A stretch of 46,741 bases of DNA from Oscillospiraceae bacterium. GTDB taxonomy: Bacteria; Bacillota; Clostridia; Oscillospirales; Oscillospiraceae. Numbering within the stretch: position 1 is the stretch's first letter; each line of letters starts with the position of its first letter. The stretch covers positions 1 to 46,741 of the forward strand of contig JAFQZI010000141.1 in the NCBI GenBank assembly GCA_017406005.1. The letters run 5' to 3'. Positions 33,504 to 42,857 of the stretch are shown piece after piece. The position numbers were made by a program, and so were the translations under genes. Under the pieces are notes generated by a model. That model had not been told where the DNA came from. It did not search any database and saw nothing but the letters and a program-made list of their open reading frames with translations.

Positions 33504-33515
33504 GCCAACCAGACG

Positions 33516-35765
33516 ATGCCGGATGCAGTAGCCAAAATTGCGGTCTCTGCCGTACCATACTGGATTGACAAACCGTATGAGTATTCCGTCCCGGATACTT
33601 TTCAGGGAAGAATTCAGCCCGGGATGAGGGTCGCTGTGCCTTTTTCAGCAGGCAACAGGCGCAGCGAAGGCATTGTGCTGGCACTTTCGGACAGGGCAGA
33701 ATATGAGAAACTGAAAGAGATTTCCGAAGTTCTCGACGACGAGCCTGTTCTTACACCACAGCAAATCCAGCTTGCCCTCTTTATGCGGGAACGGTTTTTC
33801 TGCACGGTTTATGACGCGGTTCGGGCCATGCTGCCTGTCGGCCTCTGGTTCGACAGACAGGGACGCCGCCGTGTAAACGATAAAACGGTTGCTGTGGTTC
33901 GTCTGGCCGTTCCGGCCAGAGAGGCGCTTGATGCAGCTGATGCCATGCAGAAGCGTGTTCCTTCGCAAGCCAGGATTCTGCGGGAACTTGCGCCTTACGG
34001 CGAGATGCCACTGCGCGAGCTGCTGCTTTTTACAGGCTGTGCAAGAACGACGTTAAATAAACTGCTTTCTTCCGGACTTGCGGAGCTTTTTGAACGGGAA
34101 GTTTTCCGTATTCCGGAATTCAACGCGGGAGAGAAGCAGGAAATGCCGATTCTCAACGAGGAGCAGCAATCTGCTTTTGAGGGGCTTGACGCTCTTTCCT
34201 CCTCCGGAAAAGCTGCCGTATCCCTGCTGGAAGGTGTCACGGGTAGCGGAAAAACGAGCGTCTATATCCGCCTGATCGATTCCGCATTGAAAAGAGACAA
34301 ATCAGCCATTCTCCTCGTGCCGGAAATTGCACTCACACCGCAGATGCTTCACACGTTTTCTTCCTATTTCGGGGATGATATTGCGGTGCTGCATTCTTCC
34401 CTCTCACCTGGCGAGCGCTATGATGAATGGAAACGGCTGAAAACAGGGCGGGCCCATGTCGCCATTGGAACACGCAGTGCTGTCTTCGCACCGGTCGAAA
34501 ATCTCGGGATCCTCATTATTGATGAGGAACAGGAAGATACCTATCGGTCTGAAAACAATCCACGCTACGATGCAAAAGATGTTGCCAAATATCGATGCTT
34601 CAAAAGTGGCTGTCTGCTTGTGCTCGGGTCTGCCACACCGGATCTCGAGACGCGGTACTTTGCGGAAAGCGGCCGCTACTCCAGATTTGTACTCCGCAAA
34701 CGCTTCAATGAGCTGAAGCTCCCCGAGGTCAGAATTGTCGATCTCAAAAATGAGCTTCGCATCGGGAATATGGGAAGTATCAGTTCTCCTCTCCGTGCAG
34801 AACTTCTTGAAAATATCGAAAGAGGAGAGCAGAGTATCCTCTTTCTTAACCGCCGCGGGGCCCATAAACTTGTCACCTGCGGTGAATGCGGATATATTTA
34901 CAAATGCCCGCACTGCAGCGTCTCCTTAACATATCACAGTGTAAACAGGCGCCTCATCTGCCATTACTGCGGATACACCCGCCGGGTGGATGACTCCTGC
35001 CCTGACTGCGGCGGTATTCTTAAATACGTTGGAGCCGGTACCCAACTTGTTGAAGAGGAGCTGCATTCCCTCTTCCCGGACACAGAGGTTCTCCGCATGG
35101 ATGCAGACGTCCTGTCCGGAAGTGTAACCCATGAACAGGTTTTCGAGCGCTTCCGAACAGAGAATATCCCGATTATGATCGGAACGCAGATGGTAACAAA
35201 AGGTCTGAATTTTGAAAATGTAACGCTTGTCGGCGTCCTCTCGGCAGATCAGAGTCTTTATTCCGGAGATTTCCGGGCTTCAGAAAAGACATTTTCACTG
35301 ATCACCCAGGTGATTGGCCGCAGCGGCCGAGGGCAGAAGGCAGGCCGTGCCGTAATTCAGACATATACACCCTCCAGCGAGGTCATCTGCCAGGCAGCGA
35401 GACAGGATTATGACGCTTTTTACCAGTCCGAAATACTCCTGCGGAAGCTGCAGGATTCCCCGCCTTTTTCCGATCTCCTGTGTATTACAGCTTCAGGCAC
35501 GGAGGAACGGGCTGTGGTCGATGCCTGCCGGTTTGTCAAAAACAGACTCGGTTTTCTGCTTCGGGAGAAGGAAAAAACAGAACTCCTCGGGCCCACTCCT
35601 CTCGCTGTCGTCCGGGTGAACAATAGATTTCGATACAGAGTAATATTAAAATGCAGATCCGATCCTGCCATCCGCAGTGCGGTGTCGGGAGTGATCACAG
35701 AGTGCAGCACGGACAAACGGTTTCGGGGCATTTCCTTCTATGCGGACAGTGACCCTGATTTCTGA
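33516..35765 (+). CDS. priA: Primosomal helicase PriA
   Basis: 749 residues. An N-terminal DNA-binding domain is followed by the superfamily 2 helicase with Walker A V-T-G-S-G-K-T-S-V and motif II D-E-E-Q, and the zinc-binding insert with four Cys pairs (C-G-E-C, C-P-H-C, C-H-Y-C, C-P-D-C). It restarts stalled replication forks by loading DnaB. D-E-E-Q instead of D-E-E-H is, to my memory, common in clostridial PriA. The start ATG 33516 lacks a strong Shine-Dalgarno and may be coupled to rpoZ. Confidence 0.95.
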   Translation: MPDAVAKIAVSAVPYWIDKPYEYSVPDTFQGRIQPGMRVAVPFSAGNRRSEGIVLALSDRAEYEKLKEISEVLDDEPVLTPQQIQLALFMRERFFCTVYDAVRAMLPVGLWFDRQGRRRVNDKTVAVVRLAVPAREALDAADAMQKRVPSQARILRELAPYGEMPLRELLLFTGCARTTLNKLLSSGLAELFEREVFRIPEFNAGEKQEMPILNEEQQSAFEGLDALSSSGKAAVSLLEGVTGSGKTSVYIRLIDSALKRDKSAILLVPEIALTPQMLHTFSSYFGDDIAVLHSSLSPGERYDEWKRLKTGRAHVAIGTRSAVFAPVENLGILIIDEEQEDTYRSENNPRYDAKDVAKYRCFKSGCLLVLGSATPDLETRYFAESGRYSRFVLRKRFNELKLPEVRIVDLKNELRIGNMGSISSPLRAELLENIERGEQSILFLNRRGAHKLVTCGECGYIYKCPHCSVSLTYHSVNRRLICHYCGYTRRVDDSCPDCGGILKYVGAGTQLVEEELHSLFPDTEVLRMDADVLSGSVTHEQVFERFRTENIPIMIGTQMVTKGLNFENVTLVGVLSADQSLYSGDFRASEKTFSLITQVIGRSGRGQKAGRAVIQTYTPSSEVICQAARQDYDAFYQSEILLRKLQDSPPFSDLLCITASGTEERAVVDACRFVKNRLGFLLREKEKTELLGPTPLAVVRVNNRFRYRVILKCRSDPAIRSAVSGVITECSTDKRFRGISFYADSDPDF

Positions 35766-35791
35766 AATCCTCTGCACGGGAAAGGAACCCT

Positions 35792-36289
35792 ATGGCTTTA
35801 CGGAATATACTGACACAAGAAGACCCTGCCCTTTATAAGACTTCCCGCCCCGTCACGAAATTCGACCAGCGACTTCACACCCTGCTCGATGATATGGGCG
35901 AGACGCTCCGGGCGTCAAACGGCGTCGGGCTTGCTGCCCCGCAGGTCGGCGTGCTGCGTCGTGCCGTGCTTGTGGTCGAAACCAACGTCCCGGAAGGGGA
36001 AGAGGAAATCCTGCTCGAGCTCATCAATCCGGAGATCATCTCGGCGGAAGGGGAGCAGTGCGGTTCGGAAGGCTGCCTCAGCGTGCCGGAACAGTTCGGC
36101 CTTGTAAGGCGTCCCACAAAGGTAACCGTTCGAGCACAGGACAGAAACGGCAACTGGTTTGAGTATGAAGGAGAAGGCCTTACAGCCCGCTGCTTCTGCC
36201 ATGAGATTGACCATCTCAACGGCATTCTCTTTACCGCACTTGCCGAGAAAATGCTCACAGAGGAAGAAATTCAGAGCGGGGAATACTGA
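35792..36289 (+). CDS. def: Peptide deformylase
   Basis: 165 residues with the three motifs of the family: G-V-G-L-A-A-P-Q-V-G, E-G-C-L-S-V-P (metal Cys), and H-E-I-D-H-L-N-G (metal His pair and Glu). It removes the formyl group from nascent proteins and is paired with fmt, four bases downstream. GGAAAGGAA lies upstream of ATG 35792. Confidence 0.96.
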   Translation: MALRNILTQEDPALYKTSRPVTKFDQRLHTLLDDMGETLRASNGVGLAAPQVGVLRRAVLVVETNVPEGEEEILLELINPEIISAEGEQCGSEGCLSVPEQFGLVRRPTKVTVRAQDRNGNWFEYEGEGLTARCFCHEIDHLNGILFTALAEKMLTEEEIQSGEY

Positions 36290-36293
36290 TACC

Positions 36294-37205
36294 ATGCGAA
36301 TTGTTTTTATGGGTACGCCGGATTTTGCTTCGGCGTCACTTGATGCACTGCTTAAAAACGGATATGAGGTAGCCGGCGTTTTTACACAGCCGGACAAGGC
36401 GAAAGGGCGGGGGATGGAGGTTTCCTTCTCTCCTGTCAAAACGCTTGCCCTTGAACACGATATCCCGGTTTTTCAGCCCGCCAAAATGCGGGACGGCACT
36501 GCACTGTCCATCCTGCAGAGCCTGAAGCCCGATCTTGTTGTTGTGGTAGCTTACGGGAGAATCCTGCCGGATGAATTTCTGGCGGTTCCGCCGCTCGGGA
36601 CCATCAATGTGCATGGTTCGCTCCTTCCGCGCTATCGGGGGGCTGCCCCGATTCAGTGGTCGGTTCTGAACGGTGATGAGAAAACGGGAGTCACCACCAT
36701 GTACCTTGCCTCAGATATGGATGCCGGCGATATTATTTTTTCCGAAGAGACTGAAATCGGAGAATATGAGACTTCCGGAGAGCTCTATGACAGGCTTAAG
36801 GTGCTCGGAGCTGAACTGCTGATCAAGACTGTCCGTGCGATCGAGGCAGGGTGTACACCGCGCACACCGCAGGACCATTCCAAGGCAACCTATGTCACGA
36901 TGCTGGATAAATCACTCTGTCCGCTGGATTTTTCAAAACCTGCGCGTGCCGTTTCCAAATGGGTTTATGGCTTGCAGCCATGGCCTGTAGCAACGGCAGA
37001 GCTCGGCGGTGTGACATTGAAGATTTTTTCCGCATTGCTGACCCATCACCGGACCGATCTTGCTCCCGGCAGTATTGTTTCTGCCGGAAAGGACGGGATA
37101 GAGATTGCCTGCGGGGACGGAGAAACCGTACTTCTTACCGAGGTGCAGGCTCCGGGGAAAAAACGGTTGCGTGCCGAGGACTATCTGAGAGGGCATAAGC
37201 TTTGA
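36294..37205 (+). CDS. fmt: Methionyl-tRNA formyltransferase
   Basis: 303 residues. M-R-I-V-F-M-G-T-P-D-F-A at the N-terminus, the catalytic block N-V-H-G-S-L-L-P-R-Y-R-G-A-A-P-I and a C-terminal OB-like domain. It formylates initiator Met-tRNA. ATG 36294 starts the conserved sequence; an in-frame upstream extension lies within def and is not used. Its stop overlaps rsmB (TGATG). Confidence 0.96.
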   Translation: MRIVFMGTPDFASASLDALLKNGYEVAGVFTQPDKAKGRGMEVSFSPVKTLALEHDIPVFQPAKMRDGTALSILQSLKPDLVVVVAYGRILPDEFLAVPPLGTINVHGSLLPRYRGAAPIQWSVLNGDEKTGVTTMYLASDMDAGDIIFSEETEIGEYETSGELYDRLKVLGAELLIKTVRAIEAGCTPRTPQDHSKATYVTMLDKSLCPLDFSKPARAVSKWVYGLQPWPVATAELGGVTLKIFSALLTHHRTDLAPGSIVSAGKDGIEIACGDGETVLLTEVQAPGKKRLRAEDYLRGHKL

Positions 37206-38320
37206 TGCCGGGCGCCCGCAGTACCGCACTGATGGTGCTTAACCGCTGTTTTGAAAGCGGAGCCTGGTCTCAGCAGACGCTGAACAGCGCCATCGAAAAG
37301 CTTGACAAGCGGGACGCCTCCCTTGCATCCCGCCTTACCCTCGGTGTTTTGCAGAACTATATGCTGCTGGACTATGTTATTGATGCCCTGCTTACCGGAA
37401 AGAAAAGGCTGGATGCCCCGGTGCGGAACATTCTTCGTATTGGAGCCTATCAGATTCTTTTCAGCGACAGGATTCCTGCCCGTGCGGCTGTAAGTGAGAG
37501 TGTTGAGCTATGCCGCGCAAGCGGGTTTGCCAGTGCTTGCGGGCTTGTCAATGCCGTTCTCCGAAAGCTTGCCGACGGTAACGTGCATCTGCCGGATGAT
37601 CTCTCTGTCCGTTACAGCCATCCGAAATGGTTTGTCGATTGTATGGCAGATCGGCATGGCCTGCCCTTTACGGAAGCGCTTCTTGCGGCGAACAACACCG
37701 AACCTCCCGTCGACCGGCATGAAGCTTTCAAACCGGGGCAAACCTATGTGCAGGATCGCGCGGCGTATACCGCAGTGGAAATGGCTTCTCCTCAGCCGGG
37801 AATGCGTGTTCTGGATGCCTGTGCGGCCCCGGGAGGAAAGTCCTTTACAGCGGCTGTCCTGATGAAGAATGAGGGCAGTATTCTCTCCTGTGATATCCAT
37901 GAGAAGAAACTATCCCTGATTTCCGAGGGGGCAGAGCGTCTAGGCATTAGCATTCTCAAAACCCGATGTGCAGACGCAGGCTGTTTTCTGCCGGAACTGC
38001 AGGAAGCTTTTGATCTGGTAATCGCAGATGTTCCGTGCTCCGGATTTGGTGTGATCCGAAAAAAACCGGAAATTCGGATGAAATCGACGGAAGAGATCCG
38101 GAGGCTTCCCGCCGTACAGAAGAAAATCGTCGATAACGTTTCGCGTTACGTCGCTCCGGGCGGCAGATTGCTGTATTCAACCTGTACCGTATTTGAAGAG
38201 GAGAACGAACAGATTGTCCACAGCATCACTGGATTTGAAATCCTGCAGGAAAAGACTTTCTGGCCCCATCTTGACGGGACGGACGGCTTCTATGCGTGCG
38301 TTTTGAGGAAACCGGGATGA
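37205..38320 (+). CDS. rsmB: 16S rRNA (cytosine-C5)-methyltransferase RsmB
   Basis: 371 residues. An N-terminal NusB-like helical domain (R-S-T-A-L-M-V-L-N-R...A-S-L-A-S-R-L-T-L-G-V-L) is followed by the Rossmann methyltransferase with the SAM motif D-A-C-A-A-P-G-G-K-S, the first catalytic Cys in D-V-P-C-S-G-F-G and the second in Y-S-T-C-T-V. It methylates C967 (E. coli numbering). ATG 37205 overlaps the fmt stop. Confidence 0.95.
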   Translation: MPGARSTALMVLNRCFESGAWSQQTLNSAIEKLDKRDASLASRLTLGVLQNYMLLDYVIDALLTGKKRLDAPVRNILRIGAYQILFSDRIPARAAVSESVELCRASGFASACGLVNAVLRKLADGNVHLPDDLSVRYSHPKWFVDCMADRHGLPFTEALLAANNTEPPVDRHEAFKPGQTYVQDRAAYTAVEMASPQPGMRVLDACAAPGGKSFTAAVLMKNEGSILSCDIHEKKLSLISEGAERLGISILKTRCADAGCFLPELQEAFDLVIADVPCSGFGVIRKKPEIRMKSTEEIRRLPAVQKKIVDNVSRYVAPGGRLLYSTCTVFEEENEQIVHSITGFEILQEKTFWPHLDGTDGFYACVLRKPG

Positions 38321-39351
38321 AAGACATTCTTTCCATGCTGCCGGAAGAAATCGCTCAGGAGTTCAAAGCAATGGGGCTTCCGGCTTTTCGTGCGAAGCAG
38401 GTTTCCCAATGGCTCGCCAGAGGAGTGGCTTCCTTCGAGGAGATGCAGAATCTTCCCCTTGATCTCCGTTCCCGCCTGTGTGAGCTTTACGGCATTTACC
38501 GGCCCGCTGTTTTAAGAAAACAGGTTTCCGCGAAAGACGGCACCATCAAATATCTCTGGGGCCTGGAAGACGGCAATGCGGTCGAGACCGTTGTGATGAA
38601 ATACCGCTACGGCAATACCGTCTGCATTTCCACACAGGTTGGCTGCCGGCAGGGCTGTGCGTTCTGCGCTTCCACGATCGGCGGGCTTGTACGCCAGATG
38701 GAACCGTCGGAAATGCTCAACGAGGTGCTCTGTTCGCAGCTCGACAGCGGAGAGAAGATTTCCCACGTTGTCCTGATGGGTACGGGGGAACCGCTGGACA
38801 ATTTTGACAATGTCATGCGTTTTCTGTCTCTCCTCAACCATCCGGAGGGGTTTAACCTCAGCCTGCGTCATGTTTCCCTGTCAACCTGCGGCTTGATCGA
38901 GCGATTTACCGATCTTGCGGAGCGCGATCTGCAGCTGACGCTCGCCGTTTCCCTCCATGCACCAGACGACGAGACTAGAACGAAAATCATGCCTGCCAAC
39001 CGTGGCCGCGGTGTGGATGCATTGATGAAAGCCTGCCGGCAGTATACAGAGACCACCGGACGGCGTGTATCCTTCGAATATGCCATGATCGACGGCGTCA
39101 ACGATACGGAAACCCATGCCCGCCTCCTGGTGCAAAGGGCAAAGGAAGTCGGTGCACACGTCAATCTGATCCCGCTAAACCATGTGGAAGAGTCCCGCTA
39201 CAGGCCCTCAACGCAGGGCCACCTGAAAGCATTTATCAGAATCCTGGAAGAATCCGGCGTGAATGTAACGGTGCGTCGGCGGCTCGGGAGCGACATTGAT
39301 GCCTCCTGCGGCCAGCTTCGGAGAAAGTTTGAAAAGAGCAGAGAAAAATGA
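38317..39351 (+). CDS. rlmN: 23S rRNA/tRNA adenine-C2 methyltransferase RlmN
   Basis: 344 residues. The radical SAM motif is C-R-Q-G-C-A-F-C, followed by V-L-M-G-T-G-E-P-L-D-N and the second catalytic Cys in S-L-S-T-C-G-L. It methylates A2503 of 23S rRNA and some tRNAs by a ping-pong radical mechanism. ATG 38317 overlaps the rsmB stop; the TTG seven codons earlier lacks a Shine-Dalgarno. Confidence 0.95.
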   Translation: MKDILSMLPEEIAQEFKAMGLPAFRAKQVSQWLARGVASFEEMQNLPLDLRSRLCELYGIYRPAVLRKQVSAKDGTIKYLWGLEDGNAVETVVMKYRYGNTVCISTQVGCRQGCAFCASTIGGLVRQMEPSEMLNEVLCSQLDSGEKISHVVLMGTGEPLDNFDNVMRFLSLLNHPEGFNLSLRHVSLSTCGLIERFTDLAERDLQLTLAVSLHAPDDETRTKIMPANRGRGVDALMKACRQYTETTGRRVSFEYAMIDGVNDTETHARLLVQRAKEVGAHVNLIPLNHVEESRYRPSTQGHLKAFIRILEESGVNVTVRRRLGSDIDASCGQLRRKFEKSREK

Positions 39352-40097
39352 AGTATTACGGCATTTCTGACAAAGGAATCGTGCGCAAGGAAAATCAGGA
39401 CTGTTTTTCCTTTGATGAGATCGGCTCTTCGGGCTGTCTCCTTGTCGCTGTCTGCGACGGAATGGGCGGTCATGCGGCGGGAAGCCTTGCATCCAGGCTG
39501 GCAAATGACACCTTCCGGGAGTATGTCTGCGGCAGACTGCCAGCTGCGGAAGGAACGAATGAGGGGGTTGTCAACATCCTGCAGAATGCCTGCACCAGGG
39601 CAAACGGAGTCATTCTGAATTATTCCGAGATGTCGGAGGAATATGCCGGGCTCGGTACAACACTTGTCGGCGGTTTGCTGGCAGATTCCGGCACTTCCTA
39701 TCTCGTCAACATCGGTGACAGCCGTGCCTATCTGATCTCCGGGAAAGAAAAAACCATCGAACAGGTCACGGAGGATCATTCGCTGGTACAGGCATATGTC
39801 AATTCGGGACTGATCACCAAAGAAGAAGCCCGGACTCATCCGCGCAAAAACGTCATCACCCGCGCGCTGGGGGGAGATGTCTATGCCGAAGCGGATGTTT
39901 TCGAGCTTACCCTGGAAGAAGGAGACGAGCTGCTCTTCTGCAGTGACGGGCTTTCCAACATTGTCACGGATAATGAGATTCTTGCCACGTGCCTGCGTCA
40001 TTCCGATCTGGAAGAGTGCTGCCGGGATCTTCTCTCACAGGCCTATGCCCGCGGTGCGGGCGACAACGTCACGATTGCACTGGTGGTGAAATCATGA
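39348..40097 (+). CDS. prpC: PP2C-type Ser/Thr phosphatase PrpC/Stp
   Basis: 249 residues. PP2C metal-binding motifs are R-K-E-N-Q-D, V-C-D-G-M-G-G-H, I-G-D-S-R-A-Y and C-S-D-G-L-S-N, G-A-G-D-N-V-T at the end. It reverses phosphorylation by the kinase encoded next, with which it overlaps by four bases. The start overlaps rlmN. Confidence 0.95.
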   Translation: MKYYGISDKGIVRKENQDCFSFDEIGSSGCLLVAVCDGMGGHAAGSLASRLANDTFREYVCGRLPAAEGTNEGVVNILQNACTRANGVILNYSEMSEEYAGLGTTLVGGLLADSGTSYLVNIGDSRAYLISGKEKTIEQVTEDHSLVQAYVNSGLITKEEARTHPRKNVITRALGGDVYAEADVFELTLEEGDELLFCSDGLSNIVTDNEILATCLRHSDLEECCRDLLSQAYARGAGDNVTIALVVKS

Positions 40098-41779
40098 GCG
40101 AACGGTCTTATACAAAATATCTCGGCGTTGTGCTGGATGACAGGTATGAGATCCTCGAGAAAATCGGTGAGGGCGGCATGGCCATCGTCTACCGCGCCAT
40201 GGATACGCGCCTCAACCGAGAAGTCGCAGTCAAAATCGTTCGTGATGAACTCTTCGGTGATGAAGAGATCAGCAGCAGGTTCTTTGCAGAGGCGCATGCT
40301 GTTGCCAAGCTTTCCCATCCGGGTATTGTTGCCGTTTATGACGTCAGCCAGACTGAGGATATCAGTTATCTCGTCATGGAGCTCATCTCAGGCATCACGC
40401 TGCGCCAGTATATGGAGCGCAAGCATCCCGTCCCCTGGAAGCAGGTGCTGCATTTTTCACGCCAGATTGCCGATGCTCTGCAGCATGCACATGAACGCGG
40501 CATCATCCACCGCGACATCAAGCCGCAGAATATCATGCTTCTTCCGAACGGGTCCATTAAAGTTGCAGATTTCGGGATCGCGGCTTTTGAAAATGAACTG
40601 AAGGAGACCAAAGGCCAGGCACTCGGTTCCCTGCATTATATTGCACCGGAACAGCTACGCGGCAGGAAGGCGGATGCGAGGGGAGATATTTATTCCCTCG
40701 GTGTTTCCATGTATGAGATGCTCACCGGTTTCAAGCCATACACCGGGGAAACACCTGCCGAAATTCTTCAGAAGCAGAAAAACGGTTCCCTGCTGCCTGT
40801 CCGTGCCTTTGATGTGGACGTGCCGGAAGAGCTTGAGAACATCGTTCTGAAAGCCATGTCGGCCGACGCGAAGGAGCGCTACCAGACTGCCGGCGAGCTG
40901 AAAAAAGCGCTCGACAGGTTTACCAATCATCTGCGGACCGGATTTAACGGAACCGATGGCAGACCGCTGAAGGTTGCCGTTACTCCTACCGTCAATATCC
41001 CTAAATGGGAATATGTCCGTTCGATGCGCAGGTCCAACCGCATCGGCTTTTCCACAGGCTCGTTTGCTCTGCTGGCAATGGCTGTAGCCATGTTTGTCTT
41101 TCTATGGAATTTCTGGCTGAAAGATGTCTTTTCTCCGGCCGAGCGGATGGAGCTGCCGAACTTCGTCGGCAGCAGCTATGATACGATCTCCCACGATGTC
41201 TCTCTGACTTCCAGATATGACTTTACTGTCAATTATGTTGTGGATATCACCGCGCCTGCCGGCACGGTGCTCTCGCAGGATCCGGTAGCGGGGCGCACTC
41301 TCATGGTGACAGACGAGGGAATGCCGGTCCGCCTGTCGGTCAGCACCGGATATGTGCTCAATGAAGTTCCGAATGTTGTGGGCATGAACTATCGGGAAGC
41401 GATGCTCCAGCTCCAGAATGCAGGGTTCGCCGTCGAAGTCAGCAACGAGACTTCACAGACGGTTGCAAAGGACATTGTCATCGGGTCGAGCCCTGCCGCT
41501 GGGGAACAGATCAGTGCTGGTTCCACGGTTTACCTCACGGTGAGCAGCGGCGTACAGATCAACTATGTCCGTATGCCGAACCTGATCGGCCTGTCCGAAG
41601 CTGCGGCCATTGAAAAGCTGCGGAGTGCAAATCTCACCTATATCGGCAGCGAGCGCATTCCCAGTGTATATGATGTCGGCACTGTGATTGCCCAGAGCGT
41701 CGTTGCTTTTGCCGAGGTGGAAGAGCTCACCGGCATTACGCTTTCGGTTTCCTCCGGTGACGGAGGGATCTTCTACTGA
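40094..41779 (+). CDS. prkC: PASTA-domain Ser/Thr kinase PrkC/StkP
   Basis: 561 residues. The cytoplasmic kinase domain has the Gly loop I-G-E-G-G-M-A-I-V, the catalytic H-R-D-I-K-P-Q-N and D-F-G. One transmembrane helix lies near residue 325 (F-A-L-L-A-M-A-V-A-M-F-V-F-L). Three extracellular PASTA repeats follow (L-P-N-F-V-G, V-P-N-V-V-G, M-P-N-L-I-G). It senses muropeptides or lipid II and controls wall synthesis, growth and spore germination. ATG 40094 overlaps prpC; the longer reading lies inside prpC. Confidence 0.95.
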   Translation: MSERSYTKYLGVVLDDRYEILEKIGEGGMAIVYRAMDTRLNREVAVKIVRDELFGDEEISSRFFAEAHAVAKLSHPGIVAVYDVSQTEDISYLVMELISGITLRQYMERKHPVPWKQVLHFSRQIADALQHAHERGIIHRDIKPQNIMLLPNGSIKVADFGIAAFENELKETKGQALGSLHYIAPEQLRGRKADARGDIYSLGVSMYEMLTGFKPYTGETPAEILQKQKNGSLLPVRAFDVDVPEELENIVLKAMSADAKERYQTAGELKKALDRFTNHLRTGFNGTDGRPLKVAVTPTVNIPKWEYVRSMRRSNRIGFSTGSFALLAMAVAMFVFLWNFWLKDVFSPAERMELPNFVGSSYDTISHDVSLTSRYDFTVNYVVDITAPAGTVLSQDPVAGRTLMVTDEGMPVRLSVSTGYVLNEVPNVVGMNYREAMLQLQNAGFAVEVSNETSQTVAKDIVIGSSPAAGEQISAGSTVYLTVSSGVQINYVRMPNLIGLSEAAAIEKLRSANLTYIGSERIPSVYDVGTVIAQSVVAFAEVEELTGITLSVSSGDGGIFY

Positions 41780-42657
41780 TGGCAGAAGGTATCATCATTA
41801 AGGCTCTCAGCGGCTTTTACTATGTATCGGACGGTGCAAAGCTGATAAGCTGCCGTGCGAAGGGGCGCTTTCGGCATGTCAGCACCTCTCCGCTTGTCGG
41901 AGATCATGTAACTTACAGCGTCACATCGGATTCTTCCGGTGTGATCGAATCCATTGCTCCACGCCGGAATTCTTTTATCCGCCCTGCCGTGGCAAACATC
42001 GATTGCATGATTTTCGTCGCTTCAGTAGCTAAACCGGTCACCGATCCCTATCTGATCGACAGGGTTTCCGTGATTGCGGACCGGGCTTCCTGTGAAACCA
42101 TCGTCTGCATCAACAAATGTGACCTCAGGGATCCGGAGGAGCTCTCCGGCATCTATACGAAGTGCGGTTTTTCCACTGTATGCACCAGCGCACTGACAGG
42201 GGAGGGGGTAGAGAATCTCCGCACCCTGATGCAGGGCAAGGTTTGTGCCCTGGCAGGAGATTCCGGAATTGGGAAAAGCTCCCTGATCAACAAACTTCTT
42301 CCGGGTCTTTCCCTCGGTACCGGCGAGATCAGTGATAAGCTCGGCCGCGGCAGGCACACCACCCGCCATGTTGAGTTCTTTCCTCTCGATGAAGAGACCT
42401 ATGTGGCAGATACTCCCGGCTTTGCCTCTTTTGAGGTGCAGATGGTCGACAGTATTGAACCCGAGGATCTGCAGTATCATTTCCGGGATTTCGCACCCTA
42501 TCTCGGCTCCTGCCGCTTCGATGACTGCCGGCATCTCGCGGAACCGGGCTGTGCCGTTCTGGCCGCCGTCGCATCCGGCGAACTTCCGCCTTCGCGCCAT
42601 GAATCGTACAAAAAACTGTATGAAGTTCTGAAGACTCAAAGCAAGATCTACCGATAA
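41779..42657 (+). CDS. rsgA: Ribosome small-subunit GTPase RsgA
   Basis: 292 residues. An OB fold is followed by a circularly permuted GTPase with the order G4 (N-K-C-D), G5 (S-A-L-T), G1 (G-D-S-G-I-G-K-S-S), G2/T-T-R, G3 (D-T-P-G-F), and a zinc knuckle with C-R-F-D-D-C-R-H and a further Cys. It acts late in 30S assembly. The prpC-prkC-rsgA order is standard. It overlaps prkC by one base and ends the long operon. Confidence 0.95.
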   Translation: MAEGIIIKALSGFYYVSDGAKLISCRAKGRFRHVSTSPLVGDHVTYSVTSDSSGVIESIAPRRNSFIRPAVANIDCMIFVASVAKPVTDPYLIDRVSVIADRASCETIVCINKCDLRDPEELSGIYTKCGFSTVCTSALTGEGVENLRTLMQGKVCALAGDSGIGKSSLINKLLPGLSLGTGEISDKLGRGRHTTRHVEFFPLDEETYVADTPGFASFEVQMVDSIEPEDLQYHFRDFAPYLGSCRFDDCRHLAEPGCAVLAAVASGELPPSRHESYKKLYEVLKTQSKIYR

Positions 42658-42857
42658 CTATTCAGTTTTGTCTTTCCCACTATACTGTGCTCGCGACCGT
42701 GCATCGAAATCGAGGTACAATGGTGCCTTCGCGAGCAGCTGGTTTGTACTTGTTACGAAGCGACTGAACAGTTGCATCTACCGCTAATTTTTTCTTGTCA
42801 TCACCAATTCATTGTGCTAAAATCAAATAAAAAACCAGTAAGGGAGTTGTAAATCAC
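42658..42857. other. Structured intergenic region between rsgA and yebC
   Basis: About 120 bases contain a 9-bp perfect inverted repeat TGCTCGCGA (42688-42696) / TCGCGAGCA (42729-42737). Its loop carries a smaller dyad, TCGAAATCGA. A second hairpin GCGACT-GAAC-AGTTGC (42760-42775) precedes a T6 run (42788-42793). An outer pair CTATTCAGT (42659-42667) / ACTGAACAG (42764-42772) matches at eight of nine positions. TATACT stands two bases before the first hairpin but without a good -35. It may be a small RNA, a long-range structured 3' end of the operon, or a degenerate repeat element. I find no coding potential. Confidence 0.4.
42795..42823 (+). promoter_or_regulatory. Promoter of yebC
   Basis: TTGTCA (42795-42800), 17-base spacer ending TGC, TAAAAT (42818-42823). 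It is the third extended -10 TAAAAT promoter in the window. AAGGGAG precedes ATG 42858. Confidence 0.65.

Noticed and set aside
34520-34560. PriA motif II reads D-E-E-Q instead of D-E-E-H
   Set aside because: I believe this is a common variant in clostridial PriA, and all other helicase and zinc motifs are intact.
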